Source of the DNA: Cryptomeria japonica
Lineage: Eukaryota > Streptophyta > Pinopsida > Cupressales > Cupressaceae
DNA length: 64,000 nt
Assembly: GCF_030272615.1 (NCBI RefSeq)
Contig: NC_081413.1
Coordinates: forward strand, 144,250,476 to 144,314,475
Reading direction: 5' to 3'
The notes beneath the pieces were generated by a model. That model saw only the letters and a list, made by a program, of their open reading frames with translations, ran no database searches and was not told the origin of the DNA. Below, piece after piece: positions 1-12,600 of the stretch. Position 1 is the stretch's first letter. Each line of letters begins with the position of its first letter. Both the position numbers and the translations under genes were made by a program.

Positions 1-542
1 GTATGTCTAATTAGGTCAAGATAGTATTCTTCCTGTGTTTTTTATCATATGAGGACCAACGTACACTTTTTCCTCAACTCTATCCCAGCTCATAATTATT
101 CTATGAGGTCAAGCATATAACGCCTCAATAGAAGAGATGCCTACTGCACTTAGATGAACATCATTATAATTTATAAGCAAATTGTATAAAGGCAACCACT
201 CCTACAAGTAACTTTATTCTTCTATGGCATACATGTAATAATATCTTCTAAACCCACACATTTAAACCTCTCAACTGGTTCAATACTCTTAAGATGATAA
301 GACAAACTGAAGTCCAGTTGTATCCCAGAGCACAGCATAAAAGCATTTTCAATACTAAAGTTGAATGGAAAACATATACAACATTGACTACAAAGAATAT
401 ACAAAATGGAATTCACCTTGCTATAAAGGTTATCAAATTTTATTCAAATGCCATGTGATGTAAACACACAAATAAAGAAAATACAAAAAAAATTGTTTTT
501 AATTCTTGGAAAATATACTATAAAAGGAAGAAAGAAAAATAC
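1..542. other. Bystin intron or 3' flank; no gene recognised
   Basis: AT-rich sequence downstream (in gene orientation) of the leftmost bystin exon. I looked on the minus strand for the lysine/glutamate-rich C-terminal exon of bystin and did not find it. A short reading frame at 222-416 has no family resemblance. The final exon is therefore probably left of the window. Confidence 0.5.
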
Positions 543-689
543 CTTTGGACAAATGATAAAAGGGATTGGTGCCATATCACGGGCATGGCACGTGTTTCAT
601 CCAAAAATTTATTGAAATGATTGACAAGAGCATCGAGCACTCGATATGGTAGAGCATATTTTTTATCCAAAAGAAGTTTTATGAAGTAA
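543..689 (-). CDS. BYSL: Bystin exon (most 3' in window)
   Basis: This 147-bp exon has an acceptor ending TTGGCAG and a donor CAAAG|GTATTT. The split serine codon AG|T joins it to the exon at 11703-11750. It encodes [17 protein letters not shown] and ends at SFVQ plus two bases of the next codon (AG, fitting the family arginine). The remaining C-terminal tail must be in a further exon. Confidence 0.93.
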
Positions 690-3600
690 CTGCCAATATC
701 AACCAAAATATTATTAATATTGAATCACAAAGAAGTTATATCTAATCCGAGGCAGTGCTACTGCTCACAAAAAAAAAGCACAAACAACTAAATGAGTTGT
801 TTTTGTTTAGCATTTACAGTTATACCATGTCTTCTAAGTTTTTATTTATCAAGTGCATTTATTAATTTAAACATATAGCCCCTTCTTTAATTAGCATGCA
901 TACTGCTCAAGATATAAATCATAAATGACAACTGCATCATTATATTATGTATTCATTTCATAGATGAGAAAAATAAGTATGTGCCTTGCAATTTCATCAA
1001 AATGGAGGAAACTTTTTTAAAATGTCAACAATAAATATAATCATATGGTTGATATTAAGCATTTATAGCATGTCTTACAACTTTTATTTAGCGAATGCAT
1101 TACTTAAACATACAGCCACATCTTCTATGAAGCATATAAATATTGCTCAAAGCCTCAAACTATTAATCCTACACAACAACTTCATAATTAAATTGTGCAT
1201 TTGTACCATAGATGAGGACAATAACAATTTGAGATAAACTAGCAGTATATGCATCTCAAATTCATCAAAAAGTAAGGCTTTTTTATTAAGTGAAGGTTCA
1301 AGATAAAAATAATCATATGTGTAAAAGTATTGTAATTTCCAATTGAATGGGCAAGTTATATGCAGGGTGGTGACTTTTTATTTTATATTATGACTATGAC
1401 ACTAATATTGTTATCTGTCTTTTACTGCAGGTAAGGAGGATGAACATGTATCGATTTCAATGTCATCTCCTTTAATTTGAATGAAGTATAAGTAGTAAGA
1501 TGGCCACGATCAAGTGGCGCCTTGATCGGACATGTCTTTTAGACATGTCCGACCAAGATGTCACTTGGTCGTGACTCCTACAACCATCAACCGATTCATA
1601 ACTAACTGATGCTATAAACATATCCGATAATGAATCGGTATCATTGTTTAATGGTAACAGTGCTTATAAACATACCCAATAATGAATCGGTATCATTTGT
1701 TAATTGTAACAGATCTATAACATACCCGATAATGAATCGGTATCAAAGCATATGATAATGGATTAATATAATGTAAACAATAATAATAGCTGTTAGCATT
1801 ATATGCAATCGGGTTAATACCCCGATAGCATTTAGATTGACGCTTAACATAGTTAAGCAGGTCGTCAATCTAATGTATCATTATCCAATATCAATATCAT
1901 AATTATGACCAATGTTATAGTCTGATAAACATAAAGCATGAATGAGTAAACTAATAACAGAATATAGGAGATTAATGAGTTAGGAGAGTCTTATCTTGTA
2001 GAAGCTACTAATGCATTAACACTCCCTCTTAGCTTTTGGAAGATAAAGTAACCTGAATCACATTTCTTTTTGAAAAATGTCAGTCTCCAAGAATATATAT
2101 CATCTATACATATGATATGAAGTACCATCAGAACATAGGATACAAATATAAAACATTACTCTAAGTATGTGACATAGAGTATCACCCAACCACGTGATAT
2201 AAAAGATTCATCATTTTATTATGACAAGATATCACCTAAACACATGATATCAGTATTGCCTAAACATGCAATACTGAGGATAAACATATGAGGATGGTTA
2301 AATTCTCATCTTATCCAGGTTGTGATATGTGCACAAACATTTTATTCAAATGTTTTATCACAACACCATCATGGCACATCCATGACATACCAAAGATCCA
2401 ACATGATAACTAGTTTGAGAATCATAAGATCGTCACCTTGTGATGTCTGCATACAAGAGTTCATAATCTGAGAGATCGTCACCTCTTAGATATGAACACA
2501 GGGGGTAAAAACCCAGAATGTCTCAACATGACAAAAGAAGTTTACATTTTCAACATCTTATTTACAAAGCAAATTACCTTTCTATCATACCTAAACCCTT
2601 TCTGAAGTGATCAACCTTCACTCTGGAAAGTGGTTTGGTCAGAATATCTACAGTCTGCTCTCCTGTACTAACAATTTCTAATTTGATCACATTTTTGTCT
2701 ACCATGTCTCGTACATAATGGTATGGGATCTCAATATGTTTGGATCTATCATGGAACACTGGATTCATTGAAAGCTTTATGCAACTTTGATTGTCGCAAT
2801 GGATGATAGTAGGTTTCATCGGATTACCAAACAATCCCACAAGCAACTTTCTAAGCCATACTGCTTCTCAGGCAGCCATGGAGGCTGCAATATATTCGGC
2901 CTCGGTGGAACTTTGCGCTACAGAAGACTGCTTTCTGCTGATCCAGGATATCATGGCTGATCCTAAACTGAAGCAGCACCCAGAGGTGCTTTTCCAGTCA
3001 GTCACACTTTCAGCCCAATCTGAATCTATGAATCAGTGTAGATTAAGATCAATTTTCTCATACTTGAGACCAAGATTTAAAGTGCCTTGTAAATATCTCA
3101 TAATGTGTTTTACTGCTACCAGGTGTATCTCCTTTGGCTCACACATAAACTAACTCAAGGCATTCACTACATAGCAGATATCCGGTCTTGTATTTACCAG
3201 ATACATAAGAGGTCCAATCATTTGCCTATATAGAGTGGGGTCAGTAGAAGGTGATTCAGTTGCTACTTCTTTAAGTTTATGAAGATTGGTTTTCATTGGA
3301 GCGGTCATAGGTCTGCAGTTTAGCATTCCAAATCTCTTCAGGATGTCTAATGTATACTTGCCTTGGTTTAGAACAATGTTATCAGAATTCTACCATACTT
3401 CCAATCCTAGGAAATAATGAAGGAATCCCAAGTCCTTCATATCAAATTCTTTGGATAGCTCTTTCTTGCATTGATCTATAAGGTGATCTTCTCCTGTGAT
3501 TAATAAGTCATCAACATATAAAATCATTATTAGCATATCACCTTTATTCTGTTTGTAGTAGAGATTAGGATCTGCATCATTTTTAGAGAAGCCTAGTTTT

Positions 3601-6600
3601 GATAGATATGTGTCAATTCTTTCATACCAGGCCTTGGGAGCCTGTTTGAGCCCATATAGAGCTTTCTTAAGTTTGCACACATGAGATTCTGCATGATGGA
3701 TCTCAAACCCTTCAGGTCGCTCTAGGTATACTTCTTCAGATATCTCTCCATTAAGAAAAGTTGTCTTTACATCCATTTGATGTACCTTCCATCCCTTTGT
3801 TGTTGCAATGGCTAGTACAGTCCTTACTGAGGTATATCTGGCTACAGGAGCAAATGTTTCTTCATAGTCTATTCCTTCCTTTTGAGAAAATCCTCTGGCC
3901 ACAAATCTTGTCTTATACTTTTCAATGCTGCCATCTACTGCATGTTTGATCTTGAAAAGCCATTTAGAAGAAACAACAGATTTCTTAGTTGGCCTAGGAA
4001 CAATTTCCCATACATCATTTTTCATTATGGATTGATACTCTTCAGACATAACATCCTTCCATACTTGATGTTTAAGGGCATCTGTTACATTGTCAGGTTC
4101 GTTTTTAGATAGATCATTCATAAGAGCAACATAGCTAGTAAATTTATTAGGTCTTTTGCTTTCTCTGAAGGTTCCAGAAGGAGCAGCAAACCTCTGAGCT
4201 TCTTCTACTGTTTTGGTGGCCCATAGTGGTCTTTTCTTGAGATTTCTAGGTGAGTGTTCATTTTCATTTTCAGTTTCATCTAGATTCTCCCTCTGAAACT
4301 CAGGGGCAGGATTTTCATCTAAGTTAAAGGTAGGTGCATAGATTTCAGGTTCTATGAAGTTCTGAGCTCTTTTGAAAGCCAGGTCCTCTTCAAAGATTAC
4401 ATCCCTACTTAGTTCAATATTCCTTTGACCAGGTACATAGATTCTGTAGGCTTTGGAGGTTTCACTATATCCTACAAGCAATCCTCTTTTTCCAGAAGGT
4501 TCTAGTTTTAATCTCTTTTCTTTAGGTATATGGATATAGACAGGACATCCAAATATCCTAAGGGGGCTAATATCAGGCTTAGTCTTAGTGAATACTTCCT
4601 CAGGAGTTTTGTCCTCAAGATGGGAGTGAGAGCATCTGTTCTGTATATATACAGCGTTGTTGGATGCTTCAGCCCAGAGACTTGTGTTAAGGTTTTGATC
4701 TAGGATCATGGCCTTGGCAGCTTCAACTGTAGTCCTATTTTTTCTTTCTGCTACCCCATTTTGTTGGGGGTTATAAGGTATAGTGAACTCCCTCTTAATC
4801 CCATTATCTCTACAAAATTCTTTAAATGAATCTGATGTGTATTCTCCCCCATTGTCGGTTCTTAGGGTTTTAACTTTGTTTCCTAAGTGCTTTTCAATTA
4901 GTGATTTAAATTCTTTAAACCTAGAGAGGATCTCTTCTGATTCTTTACTTTTCAGAAAGTAGATCCAAGTCTTCCTAGAGTAGTCATCAACAAATATTAC
5001 ATAATACAAGAATCCTCCTAGAGAGGATACGAACATAGGTCCGCATACATCAGAATGAACTAATTCTAGAATTTTACTAGTTTTCCTAGTACTATTTTGG
5101 AATGCACCTTTGGTATTTTTACCTAGGGCACATCCTTTGCATGCTCCTCAATGATCTTGCTTTAACTTGGGTAGACCTGTGACAAGGTTTCCCATTGAAG
5201 ATAAAGCCCTAAAATTCAGATGGCCTAATCTTCTATGCCAAACTTCATTTGCATTAGTGGCTTCGTGGATTAGGGCTAGATTGGGTTCCGTGCACAGCTC
5301 ATACAGATAGCCCCGTCTCTGTCCAATGGTCTTTGCCTTCTTGATGGAGGAGTTCTTTGGCCAAGCCAATACTTTGTTGTCCATGAATGTTACTCTATAT
5401 CCGTTATCTTCCAATGCCGATATAGAGACTAGATTTCTTTTGATGTCGGGGACATATAGTACTCCTTCAAGCTGCAAGATTATGCTTGTCTTCAATTTGA
5501 TGGTGTAGGTTCCTACTCCTCTGACTGGATGTGTGGAGTCATCTCCGATGGTTACGTCCTCATCACTCTCCTCTGTCATGGAATCCAGTACTTCTCTAAA
5601 CCCAGTGATGTGCCTGGATGAACCTCTATCAATCACCCATGAGTTGATTTTGTTAGAAGCTTGACTTGTGAGTGCCGAGTAGAATACGTATTTCTCGGAG
5701 TCATCTTCCCCTATAGTCTTTCTCGCTTTGACAAATGTGGCATGTTTCTTGGTTCTTTCCGAGCATTTTGCAACAAAGTGTCCGAACTGATCACACCTGT
5801 AACATTGAATGTGAGATAAGTCCTTTGAAGTATTCTTGTCTTGACGACCTTTTCTCTTTCTAAACTACCTTTTCATTTCCCTCAATCCATACTGTTTTGT
5901 CAGGTTCATTTTCAGGTTGATCATTTTTAGTTTGGACGAACGAATCCACTTTGTTCTCCTTTAGGATCATTGAATTCTGAATTTCCAAGCTGAAAAATCA
6001 TCGCCACCTCCAAGTTTGTCTTCGAATCTGATAGCACTGGCCATTTGAAGAAATGTGATGTACTATAAACTTGTTCTTAAATTTGTTTCACGAAATTAAA
6101 TAGCCTCAAGTTCGATCAACTTGGCTCTGATACCATGTAAAAGTATTGTAATTTCCAATTGAATGGACAAGTTATATGCAGGGTGGTGTCTTTTTATTTT
6201 ATATTATGACTATGACACTAATATTGTTATATGTCTTTTACTGCAGGTAAGGAGGATGAACATGTATCGATTTCAATGTCATCTCCTTTAATTTGAATGA
6301 AGTATAAGTAGTAAGATGGCCACGATCAAGTGGCACCTTGATCGGACATGTCTTTTAGACATGTCCGACCAAGATGTCACTTGGTCGTGACTCCTACAAC
6401 CATCAACCGATTCATAACTAACTGATGCTATAAACATATCCGATAATGAATCAGTATCATTGTTTAATAGTAACAGTGCTTATAAACATACCCGATAATG
6501 AATCAGTATCATTTGTTAATTGTAACAGATCTTTAACATACCCGATAATGAATCGGTATCAAAGCATATGATAATGGATTAATATAACATAAACAATAAT

Positions 6601-9600
6601 AATAGCTGTTAGCATTATATGCTATCGGGTTAATACCCCGATAGCATTTAGATTGACGCTTAACATAGTTAAGCAGGTCGTCAATCTAATCTATCATTAT
6701 CCAATATCAATATCATAATTATGACCAATGTTATAGTCTGATAAACATAAAGCGTGAATGAGTAAACTAATAACACAATAGAGGAGATTAATGAGTTAGG
6801 AGAGTCTTATCTTGCAGAAGCTACTAATGCATTAACAATATGGTCTCAATCCAAAAACACAATAGGGGATATGTCATTCATTTAGCCATAGATTATGAGA
6901 ACTTGTTGATGCAACGCCATTACTTCCAAAAGGTGGACACCTTTAAAGGGAATGTAACCAAGACAGCAAATAATCAAAACGAAGAGTATTCAAGACCCTA
7001 ACTTATTAAGAAGAGGATTACTTCAGCACGTCAAGACATATTTTAGGTGGTAATAAATGGTATGAGGATTCCCTATCTCACAAGTTGTTCATTAGTTCCA
7101 TAAAATTGCATATACATATACATGTCCAACCTAAAGATGACACAACAAAAGATTGAAATGGTGCGACAATGTTCCAGAGGATTAGAAAATAGGAAATTAA
7201 GAATGGTGATAAATTGTGCTAGCTCATCAATCAGTACTTCCCTCACTCTTTTCCCCAATACAGGATCTTATCTGTTGATTTTCCCAGGTTTTATTGGGAT
7301 GTATTTTAATGTATATATCTGATTCAATCTGATACTTGCATTCTTGGAATTCTATGTGTTCTCAAATTGAATAACATTATACTATATATATTCCTTTGGA
7401 GAGGCATGTCCTTGAACGGACATGTCTCTTCTTTAATTATCATAATTTAATCAATATTATAATGTTTCATCAATCAATTATTAATTTAGAATAATATAAT
7501 AGATTAATATTGAATATTAAATTTTATATGATTAATAATAATATAATAATATAACATAATAATATATTATTATTAATCAACATATATTATATGTATTCTA
7601 AATGATCATTCGACTGAAGCTACAAACATTAACACTCCCTCTTAGCTAGGGAGGATGATCAGACATAATGTGTAGTGATCTCCCATGTCAACACTTATGG
7701 CCCTCACCATAGCTACACAAAACATAATTAACACTCCCTCTTAGCTAGGGAAGATAAAATCAATGCAAATGCATTATGTCTAGATTAATTATGGAATAGA
7801 GAAAATATTATCTCACTATGATATCAAGAAATATGGTATAAACAAGAATATCAAGGCACATGATATTCACCATAACTCAAAAATATCATCTCATGATATT
7901 GGGAATATTTGCATCAACCATATGATGCTCATCACAGGGGACCATAGTCTCAAGGTGTGAATTTGCCTCCGTCAGCGATTCTATTCACAAGATCTTGCGT
8001 GGATTGCCTCTGTCGGCAATTCTATCCATAAGCTCTTGTGTGGATTACCTCAATTGGTGATTCTATCCATGAGCTCTCACGTGAATTGCCTCACTCGGCG
8101 ATTCCATCCACAAGCTCTTACGTGGATTGCCTCAGTTGGCGATTCTATCCATGAGCTCTCACGTGGATTGCCTCAGTCGGCGATTCTATCTACAAGCTCT
8201 CATGTGGATTGCCTCAGTCGGCGATTCTATCCATGAGCTCTCATGTGGATTGCCTCAGTCGGCGATTCTATCCACAAGCTCTTATCAGTTTGCCTCTGTA
8301 GATGCGAAGACCAAGCAATTATATCTTCTACGTTCACCACATGTATCATATGTAATTTTATTCAACAAGGGTGGTGGATATATATCATTTGTCTTCATTG
8401 GATCGTGCCTCCACAGGGGGTCGCGATCCTATGTGGAACCAAGTGGTTCCACATAGGGTCGTGACCCCTGTGTGGAGCCACGATCCTTCTACACCGGCGA
8501 GATTACTTAAACCAAACATAACAATAACAAACTAGTATGTTAGTTTAATACTAAATTAAATCGCAAGTATAAAATCGAATTTTCTAGGCGCTAAAACAGA
8601 TTACGATTTTAGAGTTACGACTGAGACTAAATTTAACACTCCCTCTTAGTCTTAGGAGTATAGACCTAAAACTTAATTTAGCTCAACACTAATCTCATGA
8701 TAATTACATCACCTAGGTGTGAAGAATCAGCCTGCAATTCTAAGGATATACTCACTTTGATATCCATGTTTTAAGTATTAGCCTGTGATACTAAGGATAT
8801 ACTCACTTTGATATCCCTGTTATAAGTATCAGCCTGTGATACTAAGGATATACTCACTTTGATATCCCTGTTACAGTATGTGCACTGACATTAATCCACT
8901 TACATAATGTCTACTATAACTTATCATATTACTAATATTCAAATTGTCTGATTTTCAGTTTATATGATCTTCCAAACATTTATAAGATCGTCACCTTACA
9001 ATGTTAAAATACAAGTGTTCATTAACTAAAGAATCATCATCCTTTAGGAATGAACACAGGGAAAGGATACATAATTCATATACTCAAGTATATGACCAAG
9101 AAGTTTACATAATTTTAGACATCAATTACATTTTAACCATACCAAGAGACCTCCTGAAGTGATCAATTTTCACTCTTACTAGGGGTTTGGTGAGAATGTC
9201 AGCTGTATGATCTCCTGTATTGACATATTCCAATCTTCTAACCTTTCTCTCTGTCATGTCTCTTACATAGTGATATGGAATCTCAATGTGCTTGGATCTA
9301 TCATGGAAAACTGGATTCACTGAAATTTTAATGCAGCTCTGATTGTCACAATGAATGATAGTAGGCTTCAGACTTTCACCAAACAGTCCTACTATCAATT
9401 TCCTCAACCATACGGCTTCCTTAGCTGCCATGGATGTAACTATATATTCAGCTTCTGTGGAGCTCTAAGCTACGGATGATTGTTTTCTGCAGATCCAAGA
9501 TACCATAGCTGATCCCAAGCTGAAACAGCATCCTCAAGTGCTCTTCCTGTCTATCACACTTCCAACCCAGTCTGAATCAGAGTATCCATGTAGGTTCAAT

Positions 9601-12600
9601 GCAGTGTGTTCATAATGCAGTCCATAGTCCAAGGTACCTTGAAGATATCTCAATATATGCCTTACTGCAACCAAATGTATTTCTTTGGGTTCAACCATGT
9701 GTTGGCTGAGTGCATTTACTGCATAGCATATATCAGGTCTGGTATTGACTAGGTACATTAATGATCCAATAATCTGTCTGCATAATGTTGGATCTGCAAA
9801 TTTGGAATCTACTATAGCTTCTTTTAGTTTATGTAGGTTTGTTTCCATAGGAGATGACATTGGCTTACAATTCATCATTCGAAATCTCTTCAGAATGTCA
9901 ATGGTGTATTTACCTTGATTTAGATAAATACCATCTGGTTTTTGCCATACTTCTAATCCAAGGAAATAATGGAGTAGACCTAAATCCTTCATCTCAAACT
10001 CTGAAGCTAGTTCTTGTTTGCATTTTGCAATGAGATGATCTTCACCTGTAATTAATAAGTCATCTACATATAATATGAGTATCAACATTTCACCTTTGAT
10101 TATTTTGAAATACAGATTTGGATCAACAATGTTCTTAGAGAAACCTATCTCTAATAAGTAACTGTCAATTCTTTCGTACCATGCTCTGGGAGCTTGTTTT
10201 AATCCATACAGTGCTTTCTCTAACTTGCATACATGTGTTTTAGCATTATTTATCTCATAAGTGTTTCACCTTCAATAGTGAAAATCCCTCTCAATCACTA
10301 TGATCGAAATTGTCACAAGTTGACTGAACCATCTTCTCCCTCTGAAGCTCAAGTTCTTGTATCAACCTCTTGTCCTCTTTTGAAATGTCACTCCCTCTAC
10401 ATATGGTCTCAATCATCAATTTGTTTATAAGCATCAATTTATTTCTCCCTTTAATTCAATTTTATTGTGCTTTCGTCCTTAAGTTTAAAACATTTCCTTT
10501 CATAAGGTGAGCCCATATAAGAAATATCACGCATGAATCATCTCTCATCATAATTCCCTTTGAATGATGTAGAACATTTTCATAATTTTGATCAACACTT
10601 TCATTATGATCTGCCACACACAGTCGTTAATAACTTTTTCAATTTACCAAATTTATCCAATCTCTTCGGTGAGATGTTAGAAAAGCTAATTACAAACATT
10701 TCCTCCAAGTTATAGCTAGATCCAACGGTTAAAACAAAAGTTACGACATTTTTCCCAAAACTGCTAACCCTAGGTAGGGTTTCAAGTGACCTGCACTAAA
10801 GTTGTCATATCTTGCACAAAACTAAATCAAATTTGATGGGATAAACATATTTGAAAACTAGAAACACAGATCTTTCCATCCATATATTATAGTCCTCATT
10901 TTGAGGCCAACCAAGGGCCGTACAATGGCATATTTCAGACTGAAAATTCTAAAAAAACTGAATTCTCCAACCCTCTCCAACCTCAAATTAAACTTCACGG
11001 GCCTAAGGTCTGATACCATGTTGATTTTCCCAGGTTTTATTGGATGTATTTTAATGTATATATCTGATTCAATCTGATACTTGCATTCTTAGAATTCTAT
11101 GTGTTCTCAAATTGAATAACATTATACTATATATATTCCTTTGGAGAGGCATGTCCTTGAACTGACATGTCTCTCCTTTAATTATAATAATTTAATCAAT
11201 ATTATAATGTTTCATCAATCAATTATTAATTTAGAATAATATAATAGATTAATATTGAATATTAAATTTTATATGATTAATAATAATATAATAATATAAC
11301 ATAATAATATATTATTATTAATCAACATATATTATATGTATTCTAAATGATCATTCGACTGAAGCTACAAACATTAACATTATCATTCACGTGATCTGTG
11401 TTACATGTTAGGAATAATTTCTGATTCTAAATTAACATTTTTGAGAACTGAACCAAATAGAGAGCTAAGAGGAAAAAAATAATATGAATTATGTAGGTCA
11501 AGGAATCCAACAAGTTGGGATTTGATTCCATTAAATGCACGTGTATGTCTAAATAATTTACCCAGTTAACATTTTGTGAAAATTTAAGAAAGATGTGCTA
11601 TATATTATCTGTTCATACTAATAGCATCAAACTTGCAGGAACAAATAACACCAAATACACATGAAGCCACTATTTACTACACAAAACCTCTTCCAAGTTT
11701 ACCTGTTTGTGCCACAGTACTCCATTTCTGCTATCTTCATCAATCCAGCACTGCAATATAAATATCAAAAGAAATCTTTAAGATAGCAGATAACATACTA
11801 ATAATAGTACATTGTGCAGGACCACCACCTAATACAAAAGAATGAAGATCCTGACAAAAACTACAGTTTTGGAATTCACCTAGAATGAAGTGAAGGAATT
11901 GAGACCTTCTGAATGACACTTCCAATGATAAATGCTTCCCGCAGATTGCAAGTGCGTGACTGAAAATTAGAAAAAATATCCCAACTAAGATCCAAATACC
12001 ATTTATTGAAATCAATCATATAGCATGTCATTGACTAATAAATATAAGAAAACAGATAGTAACAAAAAATGCCTAATTAACATGCTAAACTCTGAAAATT
12101 AAGGCCCAATATTTCATATTTTAAAAATCTCATTCAGCAAGAATAACAATACTAGGAATTCCCATTTTTCTTCTTCTCAATCAATCATGGGGCCACACCT
12201 ATTAAAATTATTATGTAATATTTTTATAATGGTCATCTTAGTCATTTAGTTAGTATTTAGAAACTTTCTTTTATGTCTTTCATCTTTAGTTAGTTTTAGG
12301 AAGTTTCCTTTCTGCCTTTTGTGTTTCTATACTTGATCGTTTCTGTTATAGAAAGATTTTCTTGTAATCTCTATATAAGGAACCTCCATCTCCTTTGTAA
12401 TTAATATAATGAATTATCATTTCATGCTATTGGAGTGGGGAAAGGTTTTTTTAATGAATTTTTTTAAAAAAATCATGGTGGGTTTTCTGATATTTTTCCA
12501 AAAAAATCATGATGGGTTTTTCGTTTTTTGCGCAATTTTTTTAATACAAAAATCGTGGATTTTCTCCAAATGTTTGAATTCATGAGTTTTTACCATTTTC

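Larger units (their letters stand above)
1320..6837 (-). mobile_element. Copia-1: near-complete Ty1/copia LTR retrotransposon
   Basis: A 5,518-bp element on the minus strand lies in a bystin intron. It is bounded by 702-bp LTRs with TG...CA ends and a perfect 5-bp target duplication ATATG (1315-1319 and 6838-6842). In element order it has 5' LTR (6136-6837), tRNA-iMet primer site, shortened gag, protease, integrase, RT, RNase H, purine tract and 3' LTR (1320-2021). That is the copia order (integrase before RT). The LTRs differ at roughly 18 positions by eye (about 2-3%), so the insertion is moderately young. Stops in pol, a mutated protease motif and a mostly deleted gag make it non-autonomous now. 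Confidence 0.96.
7273..11379 (-). mobile_element. Copia-2: internally deleted Ty1/copia element
   Basis: A 4,107-bp minus-strand element bounded by LTRs of 362 bp (7273-7634) and 351 bp (11029-11379), with perfect target duplication TTATC (7268-7272 and 11380-11384). Only the 3' half of RT and RNase H remain (9126-10250). gag, protease, integrase and the start of RT are absent and replaced by about 750 bp of non-coding leader. The 3' side is unusually long (1.5 kb) and holds a 41-bp minisatellite, a large inverted repeat, a 51-bp repeat and three copies of the purine-tract motif. It is a deletion derivative that must have been mobilised by a relative. Confidence 0.93.

Noticed and set aside
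222-416. Possible last exon of bystin
   Set aside because: The translation does not resemble the charged bystin C terminus, and the splice phase after 543 (AG plus one base) does not lead into it.
6123-6135. tRNA gene fragment at the TGGTATCAGAGCC sites
   Set aside because: These are primer binding sites abutting LTRs; no tRNA body or promoter boxes are present.
8036-8464. Overlapping ORFs with repeated peptide units
   Set aside because: They are translations of the 41-bp minisatellite and the adjacent inverted repeat; no start context or domain supports them.
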